From: an uncultured Alphaproteobacteria bacterium
GTDB taxonomy: Bacteria; Pseudomonadota; Alphaproteobacteria; RF32; CAG-239
Assembly (NCBI GenBank): GCA_944391485.1
Contig: CALXTQ010000013.1
Coordinates: 64,809-128,808 of the forward strand
Direction: 5' to 3'
DNA length: 64,000 nt
Notes under the pieces: model-generated
Told to the model about the DNA's origin: nothing
The model's input: the letters and a program-made list of their open reading frames with translations, nothing else
Databases searched by the model: none
Part shown: one piece after another, positions 34,283-43,488 of the stretch
Numbering within the stretch: the first letter of the stretch is position 1
How the letters are laid out: every line of letters starts with the position of its first letter
Program-made: the position numbers and the translations under genes

Positions 34283-36913
34283 ATGGCTTTAAAGAAAAAA
34301 ACTGATGAAACCAATATTCTCGACGAAGAGAAATTTATTGACGATTTGGTTAACAAAGTCAGTGCCGCGCAAAAGGAATTTGCCACCTTCAGCCAGGAAA
34401 AAGTAGACGAGATTTTCAAACGCGTCGCGCTTAAAATGAGCTCTCTGCGTATTCCTCTGGCGAAGATGGCCGCGGAAGAAAGCGGCATGGGCGTTATGGA
34501 AGACAAGGTGATTAAAAATCATTTTGCCGCGGAATACATTTACAACAAATATAAAAATACCAAAACCTGTGGCGTTTTGGAAGAAGACCCACTGAACGGC
34601 ATTATGAAAGTCGGAGATCCTATCGGCGTTATTGCAGGCATTATTCCGACCACGAATCCGACGTCCACGACAATATTCAAGACCCTGCTTGCCCTGAAAA
34701 CGCGCAACGGTATTATTTTCTCGCCGCATCCCCGCGCCAAGAAATGCACGGTCGAAACCGCCCGCATTATGCTGGAAGAAGCGGTTAAGGCCGGCGCGCC
34801 GGAAGATATCATCGGCTGGATTGAGCATCCAAGCGTTACGCTTTCGCAGTATCTGATGCAGCATCCGAAAGTCGATACCATTCTGGCAACCGGCGGTCCG
34901 GGTATGGTCAAGGCCGCCTACACTTCCGGAAAACCGGCTCTTGGCGTAGGTCCCGGTAACGTTCCTGCCGTTATTGACGAAACGGCCGAGGTCAAACCGG
35001 CAGTATCTTCCGTGCTGATTTCCAAAACTTTTGACAACGGCATGATCTGTGCCTCCGAACAGTCGGTTATTGTGGTTAAAGACCTGTATGAAGCGGTTAA
35101 ATCCGAATTTGTAACCCGCGGCGCTTATTTTCTGAACGAAAAAGAGAAAAAAAACCTCGGCAAAATACTCCTCATGGAAGACGGGCATGTTAATCCGGCC
35201 ATTGTCGGCCAAAGGGCAACAAAAATTGCCGAAATGGCGGGCATAAAGGTTCCCGCTTATACAAAAGTACTGATCGCGGAAGTCAGCGAAGTCGGAGCCA
35301 AAGAACCCTTCTCCGCCGAAAAACTTTCTCCGGTTCTGGCTATGTATAAGGCTGAAAATTTTGAAGAAGCGGCACAAAAAGCCCAGTCGCTGGTTTTATT
35401 CGGCGGCGCGGGTCATACCGCTGTTCTGTACACCAATCCCAACAACCACGACCGCATTACGCATTACGGCGAACTGATTCCGACGGCCCGTATCATTGTC
35501 AACAGCCCGTCTTCACAAGGCGCGCTCGGCGACCTGTACAACTTTATTCTGGAACCCTCCTTAACACTCGGCTGCGGTTCCTGGGGCGGCAACTCGGTCA
35601 GCGGAAACTTGGGAGTTAAACATTTGATGAATATAAAAACAATTGCAATGCGTCAGGAAAACATGCTGTGGTTCAAGGTTCCGCCGAAAGTCTATTTCAA
35701 GGCCGGCTGCCTGCCGCATGCCCTGCGCGAACTAAAAGGACGCAAAAAAGCATTTATTATTACGGATAAACCTTTGTTCGATCTGGGATATACACGCCCG
35801 ATTACCGACGTTTTGGAAGAAGTCGGCATCAGTTTTCAGATTTTCTCTGATGTTCATCCGGACCCCGATCTGTCTACCATTCATCAGGCGCTGAATCTGG
35901 TCGACGCCTTCCAGCCTGACGTAATTATTGCGCTCGGCGGCGGTTCGCCGATTGACGCGGCTAAAATCGTCTGGCTGATGTATGAGCATCCGGAACTGAA
36001 ATTTGAAGATATGGCCATGCGCTTTATGGACATCCGCAAACGTATTTTCGAGTTTCCCGAAATGGGCAAAAAGGCTTATATGGTCGCGGTTCCGACCACA
36101 TCAGGCACCGGTTCCGAAGTTACGTCCTTTGCCGTTATTACCGATGACGCGACCGGCGTCAAATATCCGATTGCCGATTATGCGCTGACGCCGAACATGG
36201 CGATTGTCGATGCCAATCTAGTATTGTCCATGCCGAAAGGTCTGTGCGCCGCCGGCGGCATTGACGCTTTGGTCCACTCGCTGGAAGCCATTGCCTCGAC
36301 CATGGCAACTGAATATACCAACGGTCTGGCTTTTGAGGCCATTCGTCTGATTTTCAAATATCTGCCGGCTTCCTACAACGAAGGCTCGCAGAATGCGGTC
36401 GCCCGCGAGAAAATCCACCATGCGGCAACCATGGCCGGCATGGCTTTTGCCAACGCGTTTCTCGGACTGTGCCACTCGATGGCGCATAAGCTCGGCGCAA
36501 AATACCATATTGCGCACGGTATTGCCAACGCGCTGCTGCTTTCTCAGGTTATGCGCTTTAACGCTTCGGATCATCCGTTTAGACAGGCGGCATTCTCGCA
36601 GTATAAATATCCGAGCGCCAAATCGCGCTATGCCCGCGTGGCCGAATATCTGAATCTCGGCGGCAGCAACAAGGATGAAAAACTTGACCAGCTGATCGAT
36701 AAGATTGAGGAGTTGAAAAAGGTTTTGAACATTCCCTCTTCCATCAAAGATATGGGAATTGACGAAAAAACTTTTGAGGAAAATCTGGACGAGCTGTCCG
36801 AACTGGCCTTTGATGACCAGTGCACGGGCGCCAACCCGCGTTATCCGCTGGTTGATGAGATCAAACAGCTGTACCGTTATGCGTATAAAGGCGTTACGAA
36901 GTTTGATATCTAA
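34283..36913 (+). CDS. adhE: Bifunctional acetaldehyde-CoA/alcohol dehydrogenase AdhE
   Basis: An 876-residue fermentative enzyme converting acetyl-CoA to ethanol in two NADH-dependent steps. The N-terminal aldehyde dehydrogenase domain (1-440) has catalytic C256 in NGMICASEQS; the C-terminal iron alcohol dehydrogenase domain (450-876) has GGGSPIDAAKI, D-A-L-V-H-S-L-E and the ligand-rich GLCHSMAHKLGAKYHIAHG. Both halves are intact, so it should form filaments (spirosomes) as in other AdhE. The ATG at 34283 is preceded by GGAG; the frame extends 27 bases upstream without a good site. Single gene with terminator. Confidence 0.96.
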   Translation: MALKKKTDETNILDEEKFIDDLVNKVSAAQKEFATFSQEKVDEIFKRVALKMSSLRIPLAKMAAEESGMGVMEDKVIKNHFAAEYIYNKYKNTKTCGVLEEDPLNGIMKVGDPIGVIAGIIPTTNPTSTTIFKTLLALKTRNGIIFSPHPRAKKCTVETARIMLEEAVKAGAPEDIIGWIEHPSVTLSQYLMQHPKVDTILATGGPGMVKAAYTSGKPALGVGPGNVPAVIDETAEVKPAVSSVLISKTFDNGMICASEQSVIVVKDLYEAVKSEFVTRGAYFLNEKEKKNLGKILLMEDGHVNPAIVGQRATKIAEMAGIKVPAYTKVLIAEVSEVGAKEPFSAEKLSPVLAMYKAENFEEAAQKAQSLVLFGGAGHTAVLYTNPNNHDRITHYGELIPTARIIVNSPSSQGALGDLYNFILEPSLTLGCGSWGGNSVSGNLGVKHLMNIKTIAMRQENMLWFKVPPKVYFKAGCLPHALRELKGRKKAFIITDKPLFDLGYTRPITDVLEEVGISFQIFSDVHPDPDLSTIHQALNLVDAFQPDVIIALGGGSPIDAAKIVWLMYEHPELKFEDMAMRFMDIRKRIFEFPEMGKKAYMVAVPTTSGTGSEVTSFAVITDDATGVKYPIADYALTPNMAIVDANLVLSMPKGLCAAGGIDALVHSLEAIASTMATEYTNGLAFEAIRLIFKYLPASYNEGSQNAVAREKIHHAATMAGMAFANAFLGLCHSMAHKLGAKYHIAHGIANALLLSQVMRFNASDHPFRQAAFSQYKYPSAKSRYARVAEYLNLGGSNKDEKLDQLIDKIEELKKVLNIPSSIKDMGIDEKTFEENLDELSELAFDDQCTGANPRYPLVDEIKQLYRYAYKGVTKFDI

Positions 36914-36934
36914 ATCATAATGCACAGGTTTAAG

Positions 36935-36970
36935 CTCTCCGCGATTTTAAGGTTGCGGAGAGTTTTTTTT
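36935..36970 (+). terminator. Terminator after adhE
   Basis: The stem CTCTCCGC / GCGGAGAG with a 12-nt loop is followed by eight T. Confidence 0.9.
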
Positions 36971-37008
36971 ATGCTTAAATGAACAAAAACGACAAAGGAA
37001 CTCTTGAG

Positions 37009-37488
37009 ATGAAAAACAAACTTGCACGGATAACAGCTTCATATTTCGGCATTGGGTTTGCTCCCAAAGCGCCTGGGACGATGGGGTCTCTCGCCACGCT
37101 GCCTCTGGCCTTTGTTTTGGCCTATTTCTGGGGATGCGCAGGTATTCTGGCCGGCGCGGCAGTCGCTTTTTTTGCCGGCGTCTGGGCCACAAACGAAATT
37201 ATAAGCAAACAGGATGAAAAAGATCCCTCTTTTGTTGTTATTGACGAAACAGCCGGACAACTGACCGCGTTTCTTATTGTCGCGCCGCAGCTGCAAACAA
37301 ATTCCGATGCCTGGGCCGTTTATCTGACCGGCTTTGCATTGTTCCGCTTTTTCGACATTCTGAAAGCAGGCCCGGTCAAATGGGCGGACAGCAAGCTCAA
37401 AAATGCCTGGGGCGTTATGCTGGACGATATTTTCGCCGGAATGTTCGCCGCAGTTATTCTGGCGGCGTTAACCAGAATCGGATTGTAA
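37009..37488 (+). CDS. pgpA: Phosphatidylglycerophosphatase A
   Basis: A 159-residue inner-membrane enzyme that dephosphorylates phosphatidylglycerol phosphate to phosphatidylglycerol. Signature segments: G-F-A-P-K-A-P-G-T-M-G-S-L (acidic/glycine core), I-D-E-T-A-G-Q-L and F-R-F-F-D-I-L-K followed by MLDDIFAGMFA. The start is ATG 37009 behind AAGGA; the in-frame ATG at 36979 lacks a site. Converges on a glycan gene with 2 bp between stops. Confidence 0.93.
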   Translation: MKNKLARITASYFGIGFAPKAPGTMGSLATLPLAFVLAYFWGCAGILAGAAVAFFAGVWATNEIISKQDEKDPSFVVIDETAGQLTAFLIVAPQLQTNSDAWAVYLTGFALFRFFDILKAGPVKWADSKLKNAWGVMLDDIFAGMFAAVILAALTRIGL

Positions 37489-37490
37489 TT

Positions 37491-38339
37491 TTAAGATTTC
37501 AGCTTTCCCGAATATACGGGGATTTTGCAGATTTTGACGACCATTTTGTTTTTGCCGTTTATTTTGACTCTGACCAAAAACAAAGCCAGCCGCCGCAGGA
37601 GATGCCCCAAACGGATAAGATGCGTTTTGGGCGCGTAAGAAGCAATGTCATACCCCTGCGCGGTTATCACATAACCGAACAGGCGCTCGTAAACATGCGC
37701 CAGACTTCCCCCGGGAACATCTTTGTTATAAAGCTCAAAATCTTCCGTCGCGCAGGGATATTCCCGCAAAGGCTTCAACAACCGCGCCCGCGCAATAAAC
37801 ATCGTACCGGCAACAAACCTGCGGCTGCCCGGCACCAGACACATCGCAGTCATAATCTCTTCCGCGCGGCGGTTTGCTTCCCTGTCCTCAGCGGCCGCGG
37901 CGATAATCAGGTTATAATGGGAAATCATGCCGACTTTGGGATGCGCCGCGAAAATTCCAAGCACTTTCCTTACCTTATCCGGACTGTCCATAAACGACAG
38001 CAGCAGCCGGCGCCACTCATCCCCGACAAAACTGCAGTCCGGCAGCCATGCTCGGCTTTTCAGGTTTTGTTTGGTATGGATTTTTATGACATAATCATAC
38101 TCATCCAGATTAACCGCCTTCAATACCTTCACAAAAGGCGCGACATCATATCCGCGGTTTTCAACCTCCATAATCCGGACGCCGGGGTTAAATCTCTTCA
38201 GCCTGTCTGCCGCCGCCGGCTCTAACCCGGCCGCCGTTACGACAAGGTCGTAATCGCATCCGGACAAATTGGCAACATATGCCAGCATTTCATCAAGCAT
38301 TTCCTGATAATACAGATGAAGATGAACCAAAATTTTCAT
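37491..38339 (-). CDS. Rhamnan-synthesis-F/RgpF-like glycan protein
   Basis: A 282-residue cytoplasmic protein of the rhamnan synthesis protein F family (RgpF), which takes part in O-antigen, capsule or rhamnose-glucose polymer synthesis. The conserved core is N-R-G-Y-D-V-A-P-F-V-K-V-L followed by Y-D-Y-V-I-K-I-H-T-K-Q. The C-terminus is basic (LGHLLRRLALFLVRV). A single gene, facing the GT-D gene's operon; likely part of the same polysaccharide island. Confidence 0.85.
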   Translation of the reverse strand: MKILVHLHLYYQEMLDEMLAYVANLSGCDYDLVVTAAGLEPAAADRLKRFNPGVRIMEVENRGYDVAPFVKVLKAVNLDEYDYVIKIHTKQNLKSRAWLPDCSFVGDEWRRLLLSFMDSPDKVRKVLGIFAAHPKVGMISHYNLIIAAAAEDREANRRAEEIMTAMCLVPGSRRFVAGTMFIARARLLKPLREYPCATEDFELYNKDVPGGSLAHVYERLFGYVITAQGYDIASYAPKTHLIRLGHLLRRLALFLVRVKINGKNKMVVKICKIPVYSGKLKS

Positions 38340-38430
38340 AATATCCCCGAACCGATTTAGTTATTGAAATCTGTAATGGAGTGTAATAAACTTTGTCAAA
38401 TAGTCAATAATAAAACCGAAAAGAGGCATT

Positions 38431-39306
38431 ATGGGACTGAGACTTTGGGCAAAAAACGCCATCCGTTTGTTCAGCATCGATTTAAAACAACACAAAAAAG
38501 CTATCCGCAAGCACGAAACTTTCGAGACTATGTTTGACAATCTCAAATATGAAATTTTGGAAGAGTTGAAATCCGCTCAGATTCCTAAAATGGTCAAAGC
38601 CCGCGAAACAATCCGGACCCTGTGTTCATCCCGCAAAAGTCTGGTGCGTTTCGGCGACGGAGAATTTAACCTTATCGAAGGAAGAGACATTGGATTTCAA
38701 AAGGCTTCGCCCTTATTGTCAAAACGCCTTGCCGAAGTTCTGACCAACCGCGATGACGATATCCTGGTCGGCATCCCCGACGTTTTCGGCTCGCTGGAGG
38801 CCTATTGTCAGCATGTTCGTTCCTACTGGCGCGAATGGCTGCCGAAAAACCGCGGCAGAATATACGCCATGATTGATATGGAGAAAACCTATTATGACGC
38901 CTGTTTTACAGGCTTTGCCATTCAGGCGGCGGACACTTCCGACGAGGCGCTTGAAGCATATTATGGCGAAATCCGCAAGATCTGGGACAGCAGAGACATT
39001 ACGTTCATCAAAGGCGCCGGCAGCGAAGATTTTGAGTTTGATATTTATGACAATGCCAAATCCGTAAACTATATTTACGCCCCAAAAGCGCAGGCTTTTG
39101 AGAAATATGACGAAATTCTGGCCGAAGCCCTTAAACAACCCAAAGACAGACTGATGATCGTTGTTCTGGGTCCGACAGCTACCGTACTGGCATATGATCT
39201 GGCCAAAGCCGGCTATCAGGCTCTTGACATGGGACATATGGGAAAAGATTACGACTGGTTCAAACGCAAACTTGACAAGAATGTCGGAAAGTTTTTTTCC
39301 TGCTGA
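38431..39306 (+). CDS. GT-D fold glycosyltransferase (SP_1767/DUF1792 family)
   Basis: A 291-residue enzyme. The metal-binding D-x-E motif is in V-R-F-G-D76-G-E78-F, and the end L-D-M-G-H-M-G-K-D-Y-D-W is the family's C-terminal signature. Members transfer sugars in capsular polysaccharide or glycoprotein glycan synthesis. No signal peptide. It is transcribed alone on the plus strand within the otherwise minus-strand island. Donor and acceptor are unknown. Confidence 0.87.
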   Translation: MGLRLWAKNAIRLFSIDLKQHKKAIRKHETFETMFDNLKYEILEELKSAQIPKMVKARETIRTLCSSRKSLVRFGDGEFNLIEGRDIGFQKASPLLSKRLAEVLTNRDDDILVGIPDVFGSLEAYCQHVRSYWREWLPKNRGRIYAMIDMEKTYYDACFTGFAIQAADTSDEALEAYYGEIRKIWDSRDITFIKGAGSEDFEFDIYDNAKSVNYIYAPKAQAFEKYDEILAEALKQPKDRLMIVVLGPTATVLAYDLAKAGYQALDMGHMGKDYDWFKRKLDKNVGKFFSC

Positions 39307-39359
39307 GTGTTTTTGCGCTAAAAGACTTTTTCTTTCTGACGATATTTTAATACCAGAAT

Positions 39360-39970
39360 CTAAAGAGGCTGGTTTGAGCGATATGTTTCAAGCTGTCTGA
39401 GACATTCTTCAATATTGTCAAAAGGCAGTTCCGCTATTTTGTCGTCAGGAAGCTCCCACCATTTCAGGCGCAGAAGCTTATCAATAATTTCCGGACTAAA
39501 GCGATAACGGATGATTTTGGCCGGAACGCCGCCGACAATCGCGTAAGGAGGAACATCTTTGGTAACGACGGCATTGGCGCCGATAACGGCTCCGTCGCCA
39601 ATGGTCAGCCCATCCATAATCACGACATTGGTACCAATCCAGACATCGTTGCCGACGATGACCGGCGCCGCCGGCGAAAACACCGCTTTGCGAACAGGTC
39701 TGATCTCATGGCGGTCGGTATACTGAAACGGATGCGTTGACAAAAATTTCAGAGGATGCTGGCTGGGACCGATGGAAATGTTTCCGGCAAGCGAACAAAA
39801 CGCTCCTATGAACGTGTTGCGGTTTGAAATATAAACGGTCGAGCCCAGATACGCCGCCCCAAGTTTCGGACCGGCGCTTTCCGGGTACAGGCAAAACAGT
39901 TTTTAAATTTATTGCGCAAATTTTTTACAGGGATAAAGAAACATAACAATTTTATTAAAAACTTTGACAT
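39360..39970 (-). pseudogene. Hexapeptide-repeat (CatB/LpxA-like) acetyltransferase, frameshifted near its N-terminus
   Basis: The first frame starts at ATG 39970 (AAGGATAAGAAA upstream) and reads MSKFLIKLLCFFIPVKNLRN. After about 25 codons, one base missing in the A4 run at 39893-39896 moves it out of frame; the correct continuation is [14 protein letters not shown], then [22 protein letters not shown], the hexapeptide coils [18 protein letters not shown] and [19 protein letters not shown]. Joined, it is a full-length acetyltransferase of about 203 residues. The gene is broken, phase variable, or a sequencing error. It belongs to the glycan island. Confidence 0.75.
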
Positions 39971-39996
39971 TTTCTTATCCTTAAAAAATTAAATGA

Positions 39997-40836
39997 TTAT
40001 TTTGAACGCAGCAGGCTGAGTTTGAAACGGAACCAGATCGGCAGTCTGCAGCCTTTTCCCGGCTTTAACGACGGAGAAAACTTATAAGCCTTTGCGTAAA
40101 AATCGGGAGTTTTTTCCGCGATGATTGGGAACATGGCCTCTATCTCGGGCGTCTTGTCAACCGCCCACACAACGTCATGATTGACGATCCGAGCCGGATA
40201 CCCCGCGGCCACGGCGTGCGGCGGAATTTCCTTACTGACGACGCTTCCAGCGGCCAAAACGCATCCCTCTCCCAGAACGGCGCCTTTCAGAATAAAACAT
40301 TTCCGGCCGATCCAGACATGGTCGCCGATAATGACATCTTTGTTCGGATTCAGCAGATTTCCTTCAAAATCGTACAGAGGGTGAAAATCGCTGTTATAAA
40401 TAATGGAATCGGCGGTGCCGCTGTCTCCGAATATGATGCTGCCGTTGTTGGCGGCAATCAGCGGCGGCCAGGTGCACCACAGCCGTTTGGCCGTGATCAC
40501 GCCTTTGTTTCTCATGTCAAATTCACCGGTCAATGCAGAACGGGGACCGATTTCCATCCGAGAATTTTCTACGGCGGTAATCGTCGTATTCAGCGCCTCG
40601 CTGTTGCTGCCGATTGTTACTTCAGAATCGCGGATGACGATGTTGCAGCCGCTGAGACAGATGTTGTCTCCCAATTTCAGGGAAGCGTTGCCATAAACCT
40701 TAATTTTGCAGTTTTCGATGCTAACATTGCGTCCGAATTCCACGGTATTGTTTTTTCCGGCCAGGTGAAAGCCCGAAGATCTGAAACAGCACGGAAGCCC
40801 GATAATACGATTGTTTTTCTTTTTGCATTCCATCAT
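39997..40836 (-). CDS. Hexapeptide-repeat O-acetyltransferase (WbbJ/LacA-like)
   Basis: A 279-residue left-handed beta-helix transferase. The C-terminal core V-I-I-G-D-H-V-W-I-G-R-K-C-F-I-L-K-G followed by A-A-G-S-V-V-S-K-E-I-P-P and G-Y-P-A-R-I-V is typical of acetyltransferases that modify surface sugars; earlier coils (40-130) extend the helix. H-x-P in the D-F-H-P-L-Y segment may be near the active site. It starts by ATGA overlap with the upstream glycosyltransferase stop (40833-40836), with AAGGAG 6 bases before, so the genes are coupled. Confidence 0.87.
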   Translation of the reverse strand: MMECKKKNNRIIGLPCCFRSSGFHLAGKNNTVEFGRNVSIENCKIKVYGNASLKLGDNICLSGCNIVIRDSEVTIGSNSEALNTTITAVENSRMEIGPRSALTGEFDMRNKGVITAKRLWCTWPPLIAANNGSIIFGDSGTADSIIYNSDFHPLYDFEGNLLNPNKDVIIGDHVWIGRKCFILKGAVLGEGCVLAAGSVVSKEIPPHAVAAGYPARIVNHDVVWAVDKTPEIEAMFPIIAEKTPDFYAKAYKFSPSLKPGKGCRLPIWFRFKLSLLRSK

Positions 40837-41807
40837 TTCTTTTCTCCTTTTTCCGGAAAATCAAAATCAAATTCCTGTTTCATGAGACTGATAATCTCGT
40901 CCTTATTATATTGGGCAACGCCCTGCCCCTGATCAACCCAGACCGAATGCCCGGAATGCCCCTGCCAGGCGTGCCAATAGTACGACTCCCGTTCCGGGCA
41001 TCGGGAAGTCTGCGTTTCCAGACATTCCGAAGGCAGCGGATCGCAGAAATCATACCCGGCTTTCACGGCTTCGCAGAACCAGAAAGCGCCAATATCCGAG
41101 TAGCGGTAATAATTGCCGAAAAAACAGCCGTATTTTTTTGTAACTGCCTTGCATTTTTCGACGTCCAGCAGACAGCACCATTCATTAATCCGGCAATCAC
41201 GGCTGTACCCGCGGCGAGGGTCAAAATCGCCGTCCGTTCTCGGCGTCAGTGGCCAAAAAGGCGATGGCCTTTGGCCGGACATAAGCATTTTTGGACTGCA
41301 TTTTCCGGCAAATTTGCAGCGCCAGCACTGCCCAAGATCGCCAACAATCGCAAGATTGGGATTTTTTTCCATCTGCGCCGCATACAGTTCTATTATATTT
41401 TTGAAAAATTTTACATCATCATGAATGACAAACAGATATTTTTTATCCGTATGATCGATTGCATACTGATAACGAATATCTTCCCGGTTGTGCGTTGTCT
41501 TTTTATCAATAAATCTTTTGAATTTTGTCAGCACAAACCACCAGTTCATATAATCGGGACGCGTGTCCGGAACATAGACCTGACTGACATGGACATTCCG
41601 GCTGTTGACACGGACATCCAGCTTCCAGGGCTTAAAATACTCGATTACCGCCGGATGTTTATATAACTCGGCCGTTCCGTCGTTTGAGCAGTCGTCGTTG
41701 ATATACACCGTATCAACCCAATCTTCGGCAACGGCTTTCAGGGTCATCAGCGTATATAACAGAGACTCAGGCTTCCTGAATGACTGAACGGCGACATCGA
41801 CTTTCAT
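40833..41807 (-). CDS. GT-A-type glycosyltransferase, cysteine-rich variant
   Basis: A 324-residue protein with the GT-A N-terminal pattern A-V-Q-S-F-R-K-P-E-S and Y-I-N-D-D-C-S-N-D-G, and a later H-D-D in LFVIHDDVKFF that may bind the metal. It is unusually rich in cysteine: C-W-R-C-K-F-A-G-K-C and W-C-C-L-L-D form two clusters that could bind zinc or form disulfides. Starts by ATGA overlap with the GT2 stop (41804-41807). Probably builds the same glycan as its neighbours; specificity unknown. Confidence 0.75.
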   Translation of the reverse strand: MKVDVAVQSFRKPESLLYTLMTLKAVAEDWVDTVYINDDCSNDGTAELYKHPAVIEYFKPWKLDVRVNSRNVHVSQVYVPDTRPDYMNWWFVLTKFKRFIDKKTTHNREDIRYQYAIDHTDKKYLFVIHDDVKFFKNIIELYAAQMEKNPNLAIVGDLGQCWRCKFAGKCSPKMLMSGQRPSPFWPLTPRTDGDFDPRRGYSRDCRINEWCCLLDVEKCKAVTKKYGCFFGNYYRYSDIGAFWFCEAVKAGYDFCDPLPSECLETQTSRCPERESYYWHAWQGHSGHSVWVDQGQGVAQYNKDEIISLMKQEFDFDFPEKGEKK

Positions 41808-42787
41808 ACTAATATCCTTGCTAATCCGAAATGATGGTTCAAAAAGAGTTTTGAGGCCAGCTTTTTGCGCCAGCCCAGCAATCCCGGCAAACAGATCCTC
41901 TCTCTAAAAAGAGGCGCGGCCAACGAATGAGCCAAGGACAGAAGCTGTGGCCGCTCACTGCCCTTAATCAGGCGCAGCGGCTGCGATATCAGAGATTTGA
42001 AAACAAAACGGGTTATGTATTTTTCCAGAAGCCGTTTTCTGTCGCCTTCCAGTACATCACTTTTGATAAAATATTCATGCATGACGCGGGCGGCGCCGGC
42101 GTGCGCCTTGATATATTTGGCTGTTTTCCCCTGATTCATGACCGAGGTCGAACTGTCGCGGTAAAACAAAAGCTCGGTATCCGTATAAACGATGCTTTTG
42201 GCCAGAAACATTGCTTTAAGCGTATAAACCGTATCTTCGGCAGGCTGGATACCAACCGGAAACTCGGCTCCGTCGACCGCCGAACGGCGATACAGACGGT
42301 TCCAGACCAATACGGATCCGCCTTTGGGATTTCTGAAAAAGAAACCCAGAGGATCCGCGCTGTATTCCGCGGGAAGCTTTTCGGGTTCATATGTTTTGAC
42401 CGTTCCCATTACAAAATTATCGGGAACCGTTATATGCTTAAAGGCGGCAATATCCGCACCATGTTTGTTGATCAGAAAATAAAGGACCTCAAAAGCCTGA
42501 GGATGAAGGGCGTCATCCTGGTCAAGAAGAGCCACAAACGGCGCCGACGCCGCCTTCAGGCCGTTGTTGCGCGCGGCAGAACAACCGGCGTTTTCCTGAG
42601 AAATCAGCTTAAAGCGTCCGTCCGCCGCACAATATTCCCGCACAATTCCGGCCGTGGCATCTTTGCTGCCGTCATCCACGCAAAGAACCTCAAAATCCTT
42701 AAACGTCTGTGCAGCGACAGAATCCAGACACGGACGCAGATACTTTTCGGCATTGTACAACGGAATTATTAAAGATATTTGCGGCAT
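41804..42787 (-). CDS. Family 2 glycosyltransferase
   Basis: A 327-residue cytoplasmic GT-A enzyme. ISLIIPLYNAEKYL starts the nucleotide-binding fold; V-D38-D39-G and L-D-Q-D-D (88-92) are the conserved metal/nucleotide acidic motifs; NAGCSAARNNGLK is also typical. The C-terminal half is variable and has a basic, partly hydrophobic tail. First gene of a four-gene minus-strand operon of two glycosyltransferases and two acetyltransferases. Confidence 0.92.
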   Translation of the reverse strand: MPQISLIIPLYNAEKYLRPCLDSVAAQTFKDFEVLCVDDGSKDATAGIVREYCAADGRFKLISQENAGCSAARNNGLKAASAPFVALLDQDDALHPQAFEVLYFLINKHGADIAAFKHITVPDNFVMGTVKTYEPEKLPAEYSADPLGFFFRNPKGGSVLVWNRLYRRSAVDGAEFPVGIQPAEDTVYTLKAMFLAKSIVYTDTELLFYRDSSTSVMNQGKTAKYIKAHAGAARVMHEYFIKSDVLEGDRKRLLEKYITRFVFKSLISQPLRLIKGSERPQLLSLAHSLAAPLFRERICLPGLLGWRKKLASKLFLNHHFGLARILV

Positions 42788-42862
42788 TCATCAGTCCCGG
42801 TTATTGGTATTTTTTTTAATTTATCACAGATTTTCCGCAATGCAACCATTAACAACGGAATA

Positions 42863-43414
42863 TTAACCCTCGTAACCGGTCAGATGCTCTTTATTCTGCT
42901 GATAAAGCTCCATTGCCCCTTCTATGGTTTGGACGGCTTCGTCCGGACCGAGAAACGTTTCGATGATAACCTGCTTGTTTTCCAAGACCTTATAATCCTC
43001 AAAAAAACGGCGGAGCGTTTTGAGACAATGCGGCGGCAGTTCATCAATCGAAGTATAATGAGAATATTCCGGATCATCCATATGGACGGCGATAATTTTA
43101 TCATCCATTTCGCCCTGATCAAACATCTTCATAACGCCAATCGGCTTGGCGCGGAGAATAGAAAGCGGCAGAACAGGTTCCTGCCCCAGGACCAGAATAT
43201 CGAGCGGGTCGTTGTCATCGCAGTAACTCTGCGGAATAAAACCGTAATTGGCCGGATAATGAACGGCGCTGTACAGAATACGGTCCACTTTGAGCAGACC
43301 GCTGCTTTTGTCCAGTTCATATTTTATATTTGATCCGCGGGGAACTTCAATAATCGCGGTAACAACTTTCGGGGCGTTTTCGCCAATGCTTACGCCGTGC
43401 CATGGATGCAGCAT
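42863..43414 (-). CDS. ppa: Inorganic pyrophosphatase, family I
   Basis: A 183-residue cytoplasmic enzyme hydrolysing pyrophosphate to phosphate, pulling biosynthetic reactions forward. The signature C-D-D-N-D69-P-L-D72-I-L holds the metal-binding aspartates; E23, K31 and Y57 (in YPANYGFIP) match the active site. Length and N-terminus (HPWHGVSIG) are typical of proteobacterial Ppa. Not obviously in an operon. Active site intact. Confidence 0.95.
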   Translation of the reverse strand: MLHPWHGVSIGENAPKVVTAIIEVPRGSNIKYELDKSSGLLKVDRILYSAVHYPANYGFIPQSYCDDNDPLDILVLGQEPVLPLSILRAKPIGVMKMFDQGEMDDKIIAVHMDDPEYSHYTSIDELPPHCLKTLRRFFEDYKVLENKQVIIETFLGPDEAVQTIEGAMELYQQNKEHLTGYEG

Positions 43415-43488
43415 TTTTTCAACCTCTTTATTTATATATTTCGATATCGCATCAAAATATTATAAATAAAAATATTGTCAAAGAATTT

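Noticed and set aside
34289-35377. 362-codon frame antisense to adhE
   Set aside because: Shadow of a strongly conserved gene.
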